Of a DNA stretch of 64,000 bases, positions 33,912 through 42,542 are shown piece by piece; positions within the stretch are counted from its first letter, which is position 1, and each line of letters starts with the position of its first letter. A program made the translations under genes and the position numbers. Origin of the DNA: CALGYY01 sp963678485 (GTDB lineage Bacteria > Bacteroidota > Bacteroidia > Bacteroidales > CAIWKO01); the NCBI GenBank assembly GCA_963678485.1, contig OY782882.1, positions 2,790,001 through 2,854,000 of the forward strand, read 5' to 3'. The notes under the pieces are model-generated. The model did no database searches. It saw nothing but the letters and a program-made list of their open reading frames with translations, and was not told the DNA's origin.

Positions 33912-35423
33912 TTACTTTTTCAGTTGTATCCTGAATGTTGTTCCTTTACCAAGGGTGGATGATTTCACAAAAATCTTTCCGTCGTGGTACTGCTCAATAA
34001 TACGCTCAGCCAGTGTTAATCCTAATCCCCAACCAACCTTTTTACTTGAAAAGCCTGGATTGAAGATGGTTTTGAACTGTCCCTTGGATATGCCTTTTCC
34101 GGTATCAGTAATATCAATCGAAACAAAACGACTATCCTCCGTTAAATCAATTTGTATAGTTCCATTGCCGCTCATCGCATCAATGGCGTTTTTGCAGAGG
34201 TTTTCAATAACCCATTCGAAAAGGTAGCGATTTAATGGAACAATCACCATGGAGCTTTCGCCAAAGCTTAGATTGTAGATAACTTTGCGCGAAGTGCGCA
34301 ACTTTAAATAGGCAATAGAATGATATATGACTTCTACAATATTTGCTTCCTCAAGCTTTGGCGTTGCACCAATTTTTGCAAAACGTTCGGTGATGGTTTC
34401 CAGACGCTGCACATCTTTCGTGACTTCCACCACGGTTTCATCGTCTACTCCTTTTAGCTTTAGTAATTCAATCCATGCAATCAAAGAGGAGAGCGGCGTG
34501 CCAAGTTGATGGGCTGTTTCCCGCGCCATTCCTACCCAAACCTGATTCTGCTCCACCTTGCGTGAAGTGCTAAAAAGCAAATAGGCAACCAGCAGAAACA
34601 CGAAAATAATAAGGAATTGGATGAACGGATAGTACTTCAGTTGTGTTAATAAATACGACTTTTCGTAGAACACATAGCACTTCCCTTGTCCGGGTAAATC
34701 GATTTCAATAGGCTTGTTCTGCAGTTCCATACGAGCGATAGTCTCGCTTAATCGTGAGCTGCTGAGCTCAAGGGAGTCAACATTTCCGGAGGCTATGATT
34801 TTTGTTCTGTCAGCCCCGGTGATGACAACAGGTACCGAGGGAGCATTGGTTACAATTTCTGAAAGAAAAGCTCGAATCTGCTTGTTGAGTACTTCGCGCA
34901 ACTGCGTGAAAGTCTTTGATTCCTGATAATACAAATAATTCTTTTTGCCAAAATATTTTACTTCAATGGGTGGATAAACACTGAATTTTTTTAATAATTC
35001 GCCTTCAAGATATTTTACTGAATCAGTGTTGAAATCTATATTTTTTGCAATCGTAATTTTTTTATTGGCATCTGTTTCAACAACAGGAATCGTTGTGTTT
35101 GATGATAGAATATCTACATAAAAAGTAACATCTTCCGAAAAATTTGCCGTAATCAGATGCTGATTGGCTTGAGCCCATAATTCTACCTTCTGTCGCTCTT
35201 CCTGCTGTATCTTGGTAAAGAAGGTGTCGGTCGCATTTACTAATGCTGCCTTTTTATTGATAGCATCAGCCCACAATCTAATCTTTACTCGTTCATCCTC
35301 AGCAATATTACTTGCAATTTTATTGATGTACAATAAAGACCCGCTAAATATCAGCACAGCTGCTGCAAACAACAGCCATTTCCAACGGCGCTTTTGTGTA
35401 TAAATGCTGGGTTTTTGCGGCAT
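33912..35423 (-). CDS. Membrane sensor histidine kinase
   Basis: 503 aa. A first membrane helix (15-36) and a second (264-286) bracket a ~225-residue extracytoplasmic sensor region with coiled-coil edges (40-95) and no recognised ligand fold. The cytosolic part has the phosphoacceptor His305 in 'ARETAHQLGTPLSSL' (H-box variant HQLGTPL), then the ATPase with 'NLCKNAIDAM' (N-box), 'DTGKGISKG' (G1) and 'GWGLGLTLAERI' (G2). It should autophosphorylate in response to an envelope signal. No response regulator is encoded next to it, so its partner is elsewhere. No clear promoter box was found upstream. Confidence 0.92.
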   Translation of the reverse strand: MPQKPSIYTQKRRWKWLLFAAAVLIFSGSLLYINKIASNIAEDERVKIRLWADAINKKAALVNATDTFFTKIQQEERQKVELWAQANQHLITANFSEDVTFYVDILSSNTTIPVVETDANKKITIAKNIDFNTDSVKYLEGELLKKFSVYPPIEVKYFGKKNYLYYQESKTFTQLREVLNKQIRAFLSEIVTNAPSVPVVITGADRTKIIASGNVDSLELSSSRLSETIARMELQNKPIEIDLPGQGKCYVFYEKSYLLTQLKYYPFIQFLIIFVFLLVAYLLFSTSRKVEQNQVWVGMARETAHQLGTPLSSLIAWIELLKLKGVDDETVVEVTKDVQRLETITERFAKIGATPKLEEANIVEVIYHSIAYLKLRTSRKVIYNLSFGESSMVIVPLNRYLFEWVIENLCKNAIDAMSGNGTIQIDLTEDSRFVSIDITDTGKGISKGQFKTIFNPGFSSKKVGWGLGLTLAERIIEQYHDGKIFVKSSTLGKGTTFRIQLKK

Positions 35424-35699
35424 GAGATTATTGTATTCTTTTATAAATATCCTGAATGCTCATCAAATATCGAAGAAAAAAACAACTTTCAGCTGACAAT
35501 GAAAATATGTTGATGAAAAATAATCGGGCTGTTTTCTATCAGACCAATTACAATGACCTTGCAACAACATTTGCAGCCCTATCAATCATCCATGATTAAT
35601 CGCTCAGCTATTCTTCGTTATTACTGAATTTGACCGGATTAAAACGAGTCACTATGGATATTATTGCAAAAATAACAAAACCAACAAGACAAATATTTT

Positions 35700-36701
35700 T
35701 TATTTCTTCATTCGCCACATGGCATCTTCCAGTAACATTGAAAAGAAGGCCTTGATAGAGGTTCCGAATACCCTAAGTTGTTGCGGAATGATTGAGGCTT
35801 CCGACATTCCGGGGACAGTATTTACTTCAAGAAAATATAATCCTTTTTTAGATAGAATATAATCGAAACGAACTACACCCTTGCAATTTAGCTTTTCGTA
35901 AAGCATTGCTGAGGTGGCTTTACACAACACTTCATGTTCTTCAGAAATTCGGGCGGGAGTAATCTCTTCTGATTTCCCCTTGTATTTTGCTTCGTAATCA
36001 AAATAGCTTGTTTTTGGAACAATCTCCGTGATAGGCAACACCGTGAGCTTGTTTTTAAACCTGAATACACCGCATGTTATCTCTGTTCCTTTTATATATT
36101 CTTCAACAAGCACTTCATTATCTTCTTTGAATGCTTTACGTAACGCGGCTGCTAAATCCTTCTTGTCGTCAACCTTCGACATGCCAATGCTTGAACCGCC
36201 ATTGTTGGGTTTTACGAATACCGGGAAGCTCATCTCCTTCTGGAGCCGGCTGATATCAAAGGATTTTTCCTTGAACAAATGCACCGATTTAGATACATTG
36301 GCTCCAAGCTTAGAGACGATTAAATTGCAGTAACCTTTATTAAAGGTCAGCGATGATGTCATTTGTCCGCAAGTAGTGTAAGGAATTCCAAGTAAATCAA
36401 AATATGCCTGTAAGCGGCCATCTTCACCAGGTGTACCATGAATGGCGATAAAGACACAATCAAAGTGGATTTTTTTGGTTCCTGATTTTATCGAAAAATC
36501 ATTTTTATCGACAGATGATGGCTTCCCTTTTTCGGGGACATACATCCATGCTTCTTTACTGATATGGATAGTGAATACATCATATTTTGCTGCATCCAGA
36601 TTTTTTTTGATCACCGCTGCACTAGCAATGGATATTACCTTCTCACCTGAATCGCCACCAGCCACTAAGGCTATTTTCTTTTTTGTTTTTGTAGGAGCCA
36701 T
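35700..36701 (-). CDS. ddl: D-alanine--D-alanine ligase
   Basis: About 333 aa, an ATP-grasp enzyme that makes the D-Ala-D-Ala end of peptidoglycan precursors in the cytosol. Visible motifs: 'KKIALVAGGDSGE' at the N-terminus, 'FIAIHGTPGEDGRLQAYFDL', 'FPVFVKPNNGGSSIGMSKV' (ATP-binding region), 'GTEITCGVF' and 'FLEVNTVPGMSEASIIPQQ' near the end. The start is the ATG at 36701. The frame continues 7 codons to a TTG at 36722, but that TTG is itself part of a perfect promoter box (36720-36727). It follows rdgB and waaA on the same strand with a 51-bp gap, so it may be driven by both its own and the upstream promoter. Confidence 0.95.
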   Translation of the reverse strand: MAPTKTKKKIALVAGGDSGEKVISIASAAVIKKNLDAAKYDVFTIHISKEAWMYVPEKGKPSSVDKNDFSIKSGTKKIHFDCVFIAIHGTPGEDGRLQAYFDLLGIPYTTCGQMTSSLTFNKGYCNLIVSKLGANVSKSVHLFKEKSFDISRLQKEMSFPVFVKPNNGGSSIGMSKVDDKKDLAAALRKAFKEDNEVLVEEYIKGTEITCGVFRFKNKLTVLPITEIVPKTSYFDYEAKYKGKSEEITPARISEEHEVLCKATSAMLYEKLNCKGVVRFDYILSKKGLYFLEVNTVPGMSEASIIPQQLRVFGTSIKAFFSMLLEDAMWRMKK

Positions 36702-36719
36702 AAAAAGTTTTGCTTTCTG

Positions 36720-36727
36720 CAAAGTTA
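36720..36727 (-). promoter_or_regulatory. -7 box TAACTTTG deciding the ddl start
   Basis: A perfect TAnnTTTG match on the minus strand, 18 nt before the ATG at 36701. A start at the in-frame TTG (36722) would lie inside the promoter, which supports the ATG. Confidence 0.6.
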
Positions 36728-36752
36728 ATGCATCTCGTTTTTATTCTTTATC

Positions 36753-37334
36753 TCATGAAAGTAAAAAATCAACCAATTTTTGAACAGCGAGTCCTCTATG
36801 GCTGATTCTGTTTTTTTCATCGAGCGGCATCTCGGCAAAAGTAATATCATAGCCATCGGGACGAAAAATAGGATCGTAGCCAAAACCTTTGGTGCCGTGC
36901 TTTTCAGTTAGGATGTCTCCACAAACTTTTCCTTCAAATAAATATTCTTTTCCTTGTAATATGAGAGCAATCACGGTACGGAAACATGCCCCGCGTTGTT
37001 GATTTCCTTTAAGCTCTTCCAACACTTTGTTCATATTATCTTCGAAACTTTTTCCTTCTCCTGCATATCGGGCAGAGTATACACCGGGGCGACCTTCAAG
37101 GGCATCAATCTCAAGACCGGTATCATCAGCAAAACAATCCTTACCGTATTTTTCGTAGATAAAACGTGCTTTTTGAAGTGCATTTCCTTCGAGGGTGTCG
37201 GAGGTTTCGGGTATGTCCTCTGCACAACCTATCTCTGAAAGGCCCGATATTTCTATCTTTTGTTGAATTGCAGCTTTTATCTCGCTTAACTTATGTGCAT
37301 TGTTTGTTGCGAAAATCAGTGGTTGGGTAATCAT
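36753..37334 (-). CDS. rdgB: XTP/dITP diphosphatase (RdgB/HAM1)
   Basis: A 193-aa nucleotide-pool cleaning enzyme that hydrolyses dITP, dXTP and ITP to monophosphates. Family motifs: 'FATNNAHKLSEIK' (8-20), 'CFADDTGLEIDALEGRPGVYSARYAG' (about 66-91, catalytic Asp within DDTGLEID), 'GTKGFGYDPIF' (about 146-156) and 'ISHRGLAVQKL' (about 177-187). Length is normal for the family. It lies 11 bp downstream of waaA and upstream of ddl. Confidence 0.96.
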   Translation of the reverse strand: MITQPLIFATNNAHKLSEIKAAIQQKIEISGLSEIGCAEDIPETSDTLEGNALQKARFIYEKYGKDCFADDTGLEIDALEGRPGVYSARYAGEGKSFEDNMNKVLEELKGNQQRGACFRTVIALILQGKEYLFEGKVCGDILTEKHGTKGFGYDPIFRPDGYDITFAEMPLDEKNRISHRGLAVQKLVDFLLS

Positions 37335-37345
37335 TGTTGGTATTA

Positions 37346-38590
37346 TTAGTTGAAATCGTCGAACACTTTATTAAGAATGATTTGGGTGCCCCCAAGATTC
37401 TCTTCAACGTAAGTTTTACAGCTGTTGGCGCTGTTTTCATAGAATTCATTATTATCAAGCAGCTTGCTTATTACTGCATCCAATTCGTTGAAATTATGAA
37501 TACAAAAAGCTCCGCCGGATTTAAGAAGATCATGTGCCTCTTGAAATTTGTGATACTTAGGTCCGAAAACTACGGGTTTTGCAAAGGTAGCTGCTTCGAG
37601 AATATTGTGGATATTTTTTCCAAAGCCTCCTCCAATGTAGGCAATGCGGGCGTATTGATAGAGGTGAAGTAAAATTCCTATGTTATCGATAAACAGAACC
37701 GAGGCCTGAGAAAAATCTTTGGTAGCACGTTCGGAATATTTTACGCAAACCTGACCGACACGCTGAATGAAGCCATCAATGCGTTCGGGATGGATTTCGT
37801 GAGGTGCAATGATGCAGCGAAATTTTCCGGGATATTTGTTAAGCAAACTTATTAGTAATTCCTCATCAGGTGGCCAGGTAGAGCCCGCCAACAGAACCGG
37901 ATGTGTTCCAGCAAAAGCCGCAACATCCTGAAACTCCCTGCGTGTCTGAGCTACAGACCATACCCGGTCGAATCGTGTATCGCCACATATGCTTGCATTT
38001 TCAATACCTATAGATTTCAATAGGGACAGAGAACTTTCGTTTTGAACAAAAAACCAGCGGACTTTTTTCAGCTGTTTTCTAAACCAAGCTCCGTAGGGTT
38101 TAAAGAAGTGCTGATTTTTTCTGAAAATGGCTGATACATAATATAAGGGAATATCTTTTTTGTTCAGATAGTGAATGTAGTTAAACCAAAATTCATATTT
38201 AATAAAGAACACCCGCTCTGGTTCTGCAATTTCTATAAACCTGCGTGCATTGCGCACTGTGTCGCTGGGCAGGTAAAAGATAAAATCCGCGCCTTCATAA
38301 TTTTTCCTGATTTCATAGCCGGAAGGGGAGAAGAAGGTCAGCAGAATTTTACATTCGGAATCTTCCTTCTTAAGAGCTTCCATCAACGGTCTTCCCTGCT
38401 CAAATTCCCCCAGTGAGGCGGCATGAAACCACACCAAATGATCTTCACCCTGAACGGCCTCACTTAAGCGTTGCACCCAGTTTTTTCGCCCATTGACCCA
38501 TTGCCGGGCTTTTTTGTTGAAGGGGGAGACAAGGTAAATCGCTGCCTGATACAGACGTATACTTGTATTATAGAGCAATTCAGATATCAT
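37346..38590 (-). CDS. waaA: 3-deoxy-D-manno-octulosonic acid transferase
   Basis: A 414-aa GT30 enzyme that adds Kdo to lipid A precursor at the inner membrane. An N-terminal hydrophobic anchor (about 8-24) is followed by 'VWFHAASLGEFEQGRPL' (53-69), in which Glu62 is the conserved catalytic base. The donor domain has 'VLLAGSTWPPDEELL', 'IAPHEIHPERI', 'YIGGGFGKNIHNILEAATF' and 'VVFGPKYHKFQEAHDL', all diagnostic. Its presence shows an LPS-type outer membrane. It starts 17 bp after the barrel gene at 38608-39372 and is followed by rdgB. Confidence 0.96.
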   Translation of the reverse strand: MISELLYNTSIRLYQAAIYLVSPFNKKARQWVNGRKNWVQRLSEAVQGEDHLVWFHAASLGEFEQGRPLMEALKKEDSECKILLTFFSPSGYEIRKNYEGADFIFYLPSDTVRNARRFIEIAEPERVFFIKYEFWFNYIHYLNKKDIPLYYVSAIFRKNQHFFKPYGAWFRKQLKKVRWFFVQNESSLSLLKSIGIENASICGDTRFDRVWSVAQTRREFQDVAAFAGTHPVLLAGSTWPPDEELLISLLNKYPGKFRCIIAPHEIHPERIDGFIQRVGQVCVKYSERATKDFSQASVLFIDNIGILLHLYQYARIAYIGGGFGKNIHNILEAATFAKPVVFGPKYHKFQEAHDLLKSGGAFCIHNFNELDAVISKLLDNNEFYENSANSCKTYVEENLGGTQIILNKVFDDFN

Positions 38591-38607
38591 GGCAGGAAGC
38601 CCGGGGC

Positions 38608-39372
38608 TTAGTTGTAGTAATATCCTTTAGGCGCGCGTTTGTAGAATGGTATAATCCAGCCAACTTTGAAGCCCCACAGCAATTCAGTCCTTTTCTGGGC
38701 ATCTCTGGCGCCCAGATTGAAATCGTAACTCCGCCTGCTTTGTGTAAAAGCCTGAGTAAACTCTACACCGCCGAAAAAGCTAATGAGCCGTTGATTTCCC
38801 ATATACATATAACCAATGAATTCTGAAAAACCGATACCATTGGTTAATTTATCGTAGCCTTTTACATAATCACCAATAATCTGTGGTGCAGCATTACCGG
38901 CATTTTCAATGCGAATCTTATGCTGGAGCAGACCGACACCGCCCATAATAAATGGTCCTGAGTTCGGATTCGGACTTAATACAGGAAACAGTTTCCCAAA
39001 ACGAACCGAGGTGTAAAATCCACGCTCGTAAAGTAATGGATCGGCCAGTTCTCCGTTGCGATCAATTAAATAACCATCATCAGTGTCTATTTCGCTAAAT
39101 AGCGTATCTCCGCCATTTACCTTATTGCTAAAGAGATAATTAAAATCAGCGCCAAACAGCCAATTCCTTTTAAGCTTAAGCTGAACTCCCCCGCAAATAT
39201 TGGAATTTGACCCGAAACGGACTTTCATATCTGCGCCAGGCCATTGATATCCATAACTTACGTAAATCATGGGAATCATAATAGAACTGTCGCTGACACT
39301 CGATTGCGAATAACCAAGATAGGTGGTGAAAATCAGCAGTATGGATAATAATGACGTAAATAACTTTTTCAT
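38608..39372 (-). CDS. Outer-membrane beta-barrel protein, uncharacterised
   Basis: About 254 aa from the ATG at 39372. A signal peptide (MKKLFTSLLSILLIFTTYLGYSQ) is followed by alternating aromatic strands: 'ISFFGGVEFTQAFTQSRRSY' (near 205-224), 'GYMYMGNQRL', and a terminal strand ending YKRAPKGYYYN. It looks like an 8-12-stranded barrel with no assigned function. A perfect promoter box (39388-39395) lies just upstream. The gene precedes waaA by 17 bp and so heads a waaA-rdgB(-ddl) operon. The longer frame to 39390 starts at a TTG within the promoter and is rejected. Confidence 0.8.
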   Translation of the reverse strand: MKKLFTSLLSILLIFTTYLGYSQSSVSDSSIMIPMIYVSYGYQWPGADMKVRFGSNSNICGGVQLKLKRNWLFGADFNYLFSNKVNGGDTLFSEIDTDDGYLIDRNGELADPLLYERGFYTSVRFGKLFPVLSPNPNSGPFIMGGVGLLQHKIRIENAGNAAPQIIGDYVKGYDKLTNGIGFSEFIGYMYMGNQRLISFFGGVEFTQAFTQSRRSYDFNLGARDAQKRTELLWGFKVGWIIPFYKRAPKGYYYN

Positions 39373-39387
39373 TGGAAAATGTTTGTG

Positions 39388-39395
39388 CAAAAATA
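39388..39395 (-). promoter_or_regulatory. -7 box TATTTTTG of the barrel-waaA-rdgB operon
   Basis: A perfect TAnnTTTG match on the minus strand, 15 nt before the ATG at 39372. Confidence 0.55.
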
Positions 39396-39458
39396 TGAAA
39401 TGTCAACGAAGCAACGTGATAAATAGTGTGTAAAGTGAATTATAGTTTTGATTGTTAT

Positions 39459-39485
39459 TTGGCTAACAATAATTTTTTATCTTTG
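39459..39485 (+). promoter_or_regulatory. Promoter of the nine-gene sugar operon
   Basis: TTG at 39459-39461 and TATCTTTG at 39478-39485 with a 16-bp spacer. The leader to the wbpE ATG at 39537 is about 45-50 nt and holds AGAGGA (39524-39529), a possible Shine-Dalgarno. Confidence 0.65.
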
Positions 39486-39536
39486 CAGGTCTTAAAAAAA
39501 CCACAATATTAAAACCAACAATAAGAGGAATTTCGG

Positions 39537-40670
39537 ATGAGAAAAATTCAGATGGTTGACCTAAAGAGTCAGTATGAGAAGATGAAACCCGAGGTGGATG
39601 CTGCCATTCAGGAAGTGATTGATGCTACCGCCTTTGTGAACGGTCCGGCAGTTAAGCGTTTTCAGGAAAACCTGGAAAAATATCTGGGAGTAAAACATGT
39701 GATTCCTTGTGCTAACGGAACTGATGCATTGCAGTGTGCAATGATGGCACTCGGACTCAAACCCGGAGATGAAGTGATTACAACTTCCTTTACTTTCATT
39801 GCTACCGCAGAGGTGATTGCCCTGCTTGGACTTACTCCAGTGCTTGTTGATGTTGATGCTGATACATTTAATATTGACCCTGCTGCAGTAGAACGTGCAA
39901 TTACACCAAAAACAAAAGCTATTGTTCCGGTACATTTGTTTGGACAGAGTGCCGATATGGAAGCTATCATGGAGATTGCCCGTAAACACAAACTTCATGT
40001 AATCGAAGATAACTGTCAGGCTATTGGTGCAGATTATATTTTTTCTGATGGCACTCGCAAAAAAGCCGGTACCATTGCTGAAGTTGGCTGTACCTCATTC
40101 TTCCCTTCAAAGAACCTTGGATGCTATGGTGATGGCGGAGCAATTTTTACCAACGATGATACCATTGCAACAAATCTGCGCTACATCGTAAACCATGGTA
40201 TGGTGAAACGTTATTATCATGATATGATTGGTGTCAATTCACGTTTAGACAGCATTCAGGCCGCTGTACTTGATGTTAAATTGAAACGTCTCGATGATTA
40301 TGCTGCTGCCCGTAACCGCGCTGCAGAGCATTACAATAAAGCATTTGCTTCGTGTTCAAAATTGAAAACACCTGTGCGTTTTAATAAATCAAGTCATGTG
40401 TTTCATCAATATACTTTGGTAACCGACGGTATCGACCGCGCTGCATTGCAAGATTATTTGCAAACCAAGGATATTCCTGCAATGATTTATTATCCTGTTC
40501 CTTTGCATATGCAAAAGGCCTATCTTGATCCACGCTACAAGGAAGGTGATTTCCCAGTGACCGAAATGCTTTGTCAAAAGGTGGTTTCCTTGCCAATGCA
40601 TACCGAGCTTGACGAAGAGCAACTGAATCACATCACCACTTCAGTGTTGGAATTTATCAATAAACAATAA
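39537..40670 (+). CDS. wbpE: UDP-3-keto-GlcNAcA aminotransferase (WbpE-like, DegT/DnrJ/EryC1)
   Basis: A 377-aa PLP enzyme. It begins 'IQMVDLKSQYEKMKPEVD', has 'CANGTDALQCAM' (58-69), 'ITTSFTFIATAE', 'IEDNCQAIGADY' (156-167), and the PLP-binding Lys192 in 'FFPSKNLGCYGDGG'. WbpE homologues transaminate UDP-3-keto-GlcNAcA at C3 using glutamate. The directly linked WbpD-, WbpB- and WbpA-like genes make this substrate very likely. It is the first gene of the operon, from a good promoter. Confidence 0.92.
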   Translation: MRKIQMVDLKSQYEKMKPEVDAAIQEVIDATAFVNGPAVKRFQENLEKYLGVKHVIPCANGTDALQCAMMALGLKPGDEVITTSFTFIATAEVIALLGLTPVLVDVDADTFNIDPAAVERAITPKTKAIVPVHLFGQSADMEAIMEIARKHKLHVIEDNCQAIGADYIFSDGTRKKAGTIAEVGCTSFFPSKNLGCYGDGGAIFTNDDTIATNLRYIVNHGMVKRYYHDMIGVNSRLDSIQAAVLDVKLKRLDDYAAARNRAAEHYNKAFASCSKLKTPVRFNKSSHVFHQYTLVTDGIDRAALQDYLQTKDIPAMIYYPVPLHMQKAYLDPRYKEGDFPVTEMLCQKVVSLPMHTELDEEQLNHITTSVLEFINKQ

Positions 40671-40692
40671 GCGGTTTAATCACAATAGTTCG

Positions 40693-40878
40693 ATGAGAAT
40701 TCTATCTATCTTCGGTTTTATTTTTACAATCATCTTTTTAGTATGGTTGGTAATTGCCGCATTCAGTAATGGCAGAATCGATATTGAGGAGTTTGCACCC
40801 GTTGGATTTTTATACGGCTTATTTATGATTCCGCTTTCTCTCGTAGGTATTATACTTGGGGGGCGCAGAAAAAGATAA
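40693..40878 (+). CDS. Small two-helix membrane protein in the sugar operon
   Basis: A 61-aa protein: a first membrane helix (about 4-25, 'LSIFGFIFTIIFLVWLVIAAF'), a short acidic loop (IDIEEFAP), a second helix (38-55) and a basic end (GGRRKR). It is real by position: 22 bp after wbpE and 2 bp before wbpD, in the same strand order, with no competing frame. The positive tail suggests both termini on the cytosolic side. I know no function. It might help tether or assemble the sugar enzymes at the membrane, which is a guess. Confidence 0.8.
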   Translation: MRILSIFGFIFTIIFLVWLVIAAFSNGRIDIEEFAPVGFLYGLFMIPLSLVGIILGGRRKR

Positions 40879-40880
40879 TT

Positions 40881-41462
40881 ATGGAAAAAGATTTTTTTGC
40901 TCACGAAACAGCTGTGATCGACGAAGGCTGCGTAATTGGAAAAGGCACTAAAATATGGCATTTTAGTCATATCATGCCCAATTGCGTCATTGGTGAGAAC
41001 TGCAACATCGGACAAAATGTTGTCGTATCTCCTCAGGTGATTCTTGGAAATAATGTGAAGATTCAAAATAATGTGTCAATCTACACTGGAGTCATTTGTG
41101 AAGATGATGTGTTCCTCGGTCCGTCGATGGTTTTTACTAATGTAATCAATCCCAGATCGGCAGTAAACCGTAAAAGTGAATATGCTAAAACACTGGTAAA
41201 AAAAGGTGTTTCCATTGGTGCAAATGCAACTATAGTATGTGGCCACAATATCGGTGAATATGCGTTCATCGGAGCAGGCACGGTGGTTACACGCGATGTT
41301 CCGCCATATGCACTTATTGTGGGAAATCCAGGCCGACAATCCGGATGGATGAGTGAGTACGGTCACCGCCTTCAATTCGACGGAAATGGTCTTGCCATTT
41401 GTCCCGAAAGCAAAGAAAAATATGTCCTTACCAATGGCAAGGTACGTAAGGTAGTTGAGTAA
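40881..41462 (+). CDS. wbpD: UDP-GlcNAc3NA N-acetyltransferase (WbpD-like)
   Basis: A 193-aa left-handed beta-helix acetyltransferase with many hexapeptide repeats ('CVIGKGTKIWHFSHI', 'CVIGENCNIGQNV', 'VILGNNVKIQNNV', 'VSIGANATIVCG', 'AFIGAGTVV'). His28 in 'IWHFSHI' is at the usual catalytic position near the N-terminus. It is expected to acetylate the 3-amino group made by WbpE, using acetyl-CoA, giving UDP-2,3-diacetamido-2,3-dideoxy-glucuronate. It starts 2 bp after the small membrane protein gene. Confidence 0.9.
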   Translation: MEKDFFAHETAVIDEGCVIGKGTKIWHFSHIMPNCVIGENCNIGQNVVVSPQVILGNNVKIQNNVSIYTGVICEDDVFLGPSMVFTNVINPRSAVNRKSEYAKTLVKKGVSIGANATIVCGHNIGEYAFIGAGTVVTRDVPPYALIVGNPGRQSGWMSEYGHRLQFDGNGLAICPESKEKYVLTNGKVRKVVE

Positions 41463-41482
41463 ACTAAGTAATTTCAAAAAAC

Positions 41483-42526
41483 ATGGAACTCAAAGACAAA
41501 GTTCGATTTGCGGTTATTGGCTGCGGTCACATTGGAAAGCGTCACGCCGAAATGATCGGTCGTAACCCGGAAGCCGAGCTTACTGCTTTGTGCGACATCA
41601 AACCAAAAGAGCAGCTTGGGCTCGAAAAATTCGATGTTCCGTTTTATGCCAATATCGATGAGCTCCTTACAGCAGCGCCACCTTTCGATGTGCTGAATGT
41701 TTGCACTCCAAACGGTTTGCACACGTTTCATTCACTCAAAGGGCTTGAAGCATTTAAACATGTTGTATGTGAAAAGCCGCTTGGCCTCTCTAAAGCAGAA
41801 GTTGAACAGGTTCTTTATAAAGCGCTTAATGTTTCATGTCAGGTGTTTCCTGTGATGCAAAATCGCTATTCACCCCCTTCAGTCTGGATAAAGAATGTTA
41901 TAGATAGCAAAGTACTCGGTGCTATTCATATGGTTCAGGTAAATTGCTATTGGAACCGCGACGATCGTTACTATAAAAAGAACGATTGGAAAGGAACTGC
42001 AGATTTAGATGGTGGAACATTGTTTACACAGTTCTCTCACTTTATCGACATCATGTATTGGCTGTTTGGCGATATCACCGATATCAAAGCCCATTTCAAC
42101 GATTTCAATCACCAGAAAACTACCGATTTCGAAGATTCTGGTATGGTGAATTTTCAGTTTGTTAATGGAGGTATGGGATGTATCAATTACAGTACTTCTG
42201 TTTGGGACAACAATCTCGAAAGCAGCATGACGATTATTGGTGCCAAAGGCAGTGTGAAAATTGGCGGCCAGTATATGAATGAAGTTGAAGTCTGTCATAT
42301 TCAGGATTATCAAATGCCGGAACTTGATCCGGTGAATCCTGCCAATGACTATGGTGCGTACAAAGGAAGTGCAGCTAATCATCATTATGTTATCGAAAAC
42401 GTTATTGATACGCTTAAAGGAAGGAATACCATTACAACCAATGCACTCGAAGGATTGAAAGTAGTGGAAATTATCGAACGCATTTATGCGTTACGATCAA
42501 AAGAGTTATTGAATAAAAAGCGATAA
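41483..42526 (+). CDS. wbpB: UDP-GlcNAcA 3-dehydrogenase (WbpB-like, Gfo/Idh/MocA)
   Basis: A 347-aa NAD-dependent oxidoreductase. 'FAVIGCGHIGKRHAEMI' (9-25) is the nucleotide-binding start, 'VCEKPLGLS' (about 94-102) holds the catalytic Lys, and 'GGTLFTQFSHFIDIMYWLFG' (about 177-196) is the Gfo/Idh/MocA active-site helix. WbpB/WlbA enzymes oxidise C3 of UDP-GlcNAcA and recycle NADH, coupled to WbpE. The neighbours fit exactly. It lies 20 bp after wbpD and 16 bp before wbpA. Confidence 0.92.
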   Translation: MELKDKVRFAVIGCGHIGKRHAEMIGRNPEAELTALCDIKPKEQLGLEKFDVPFYANIDELLTAAPPFDVLNVCTPNGLHTFHSLKGLEAFKHVVCEKPLGLSKAEVEQVLYKALNVSCQVFPVMQNRYSPPSVWIKNVIDSKVLGAIHMVQVNCYWNRDDRYYKKNDWKGTADLDGGTLFTQFSHFIDIMYWLFGDITDIKAHFNDFNHQKTTDFEDSGMVNFQFVNGGMGCINYSTSVWDNNLESSMTIIGAKGSVKIGGQYMNEVEVCHIQDYQMPELDPVNPANDYGAYKGSAANHHYVIENVIDTLKGRNTITTNALEGLKVVEIIERIYALRSKELLNKKR

Positions 42527-42542
42527 GTAAAATATATTTATT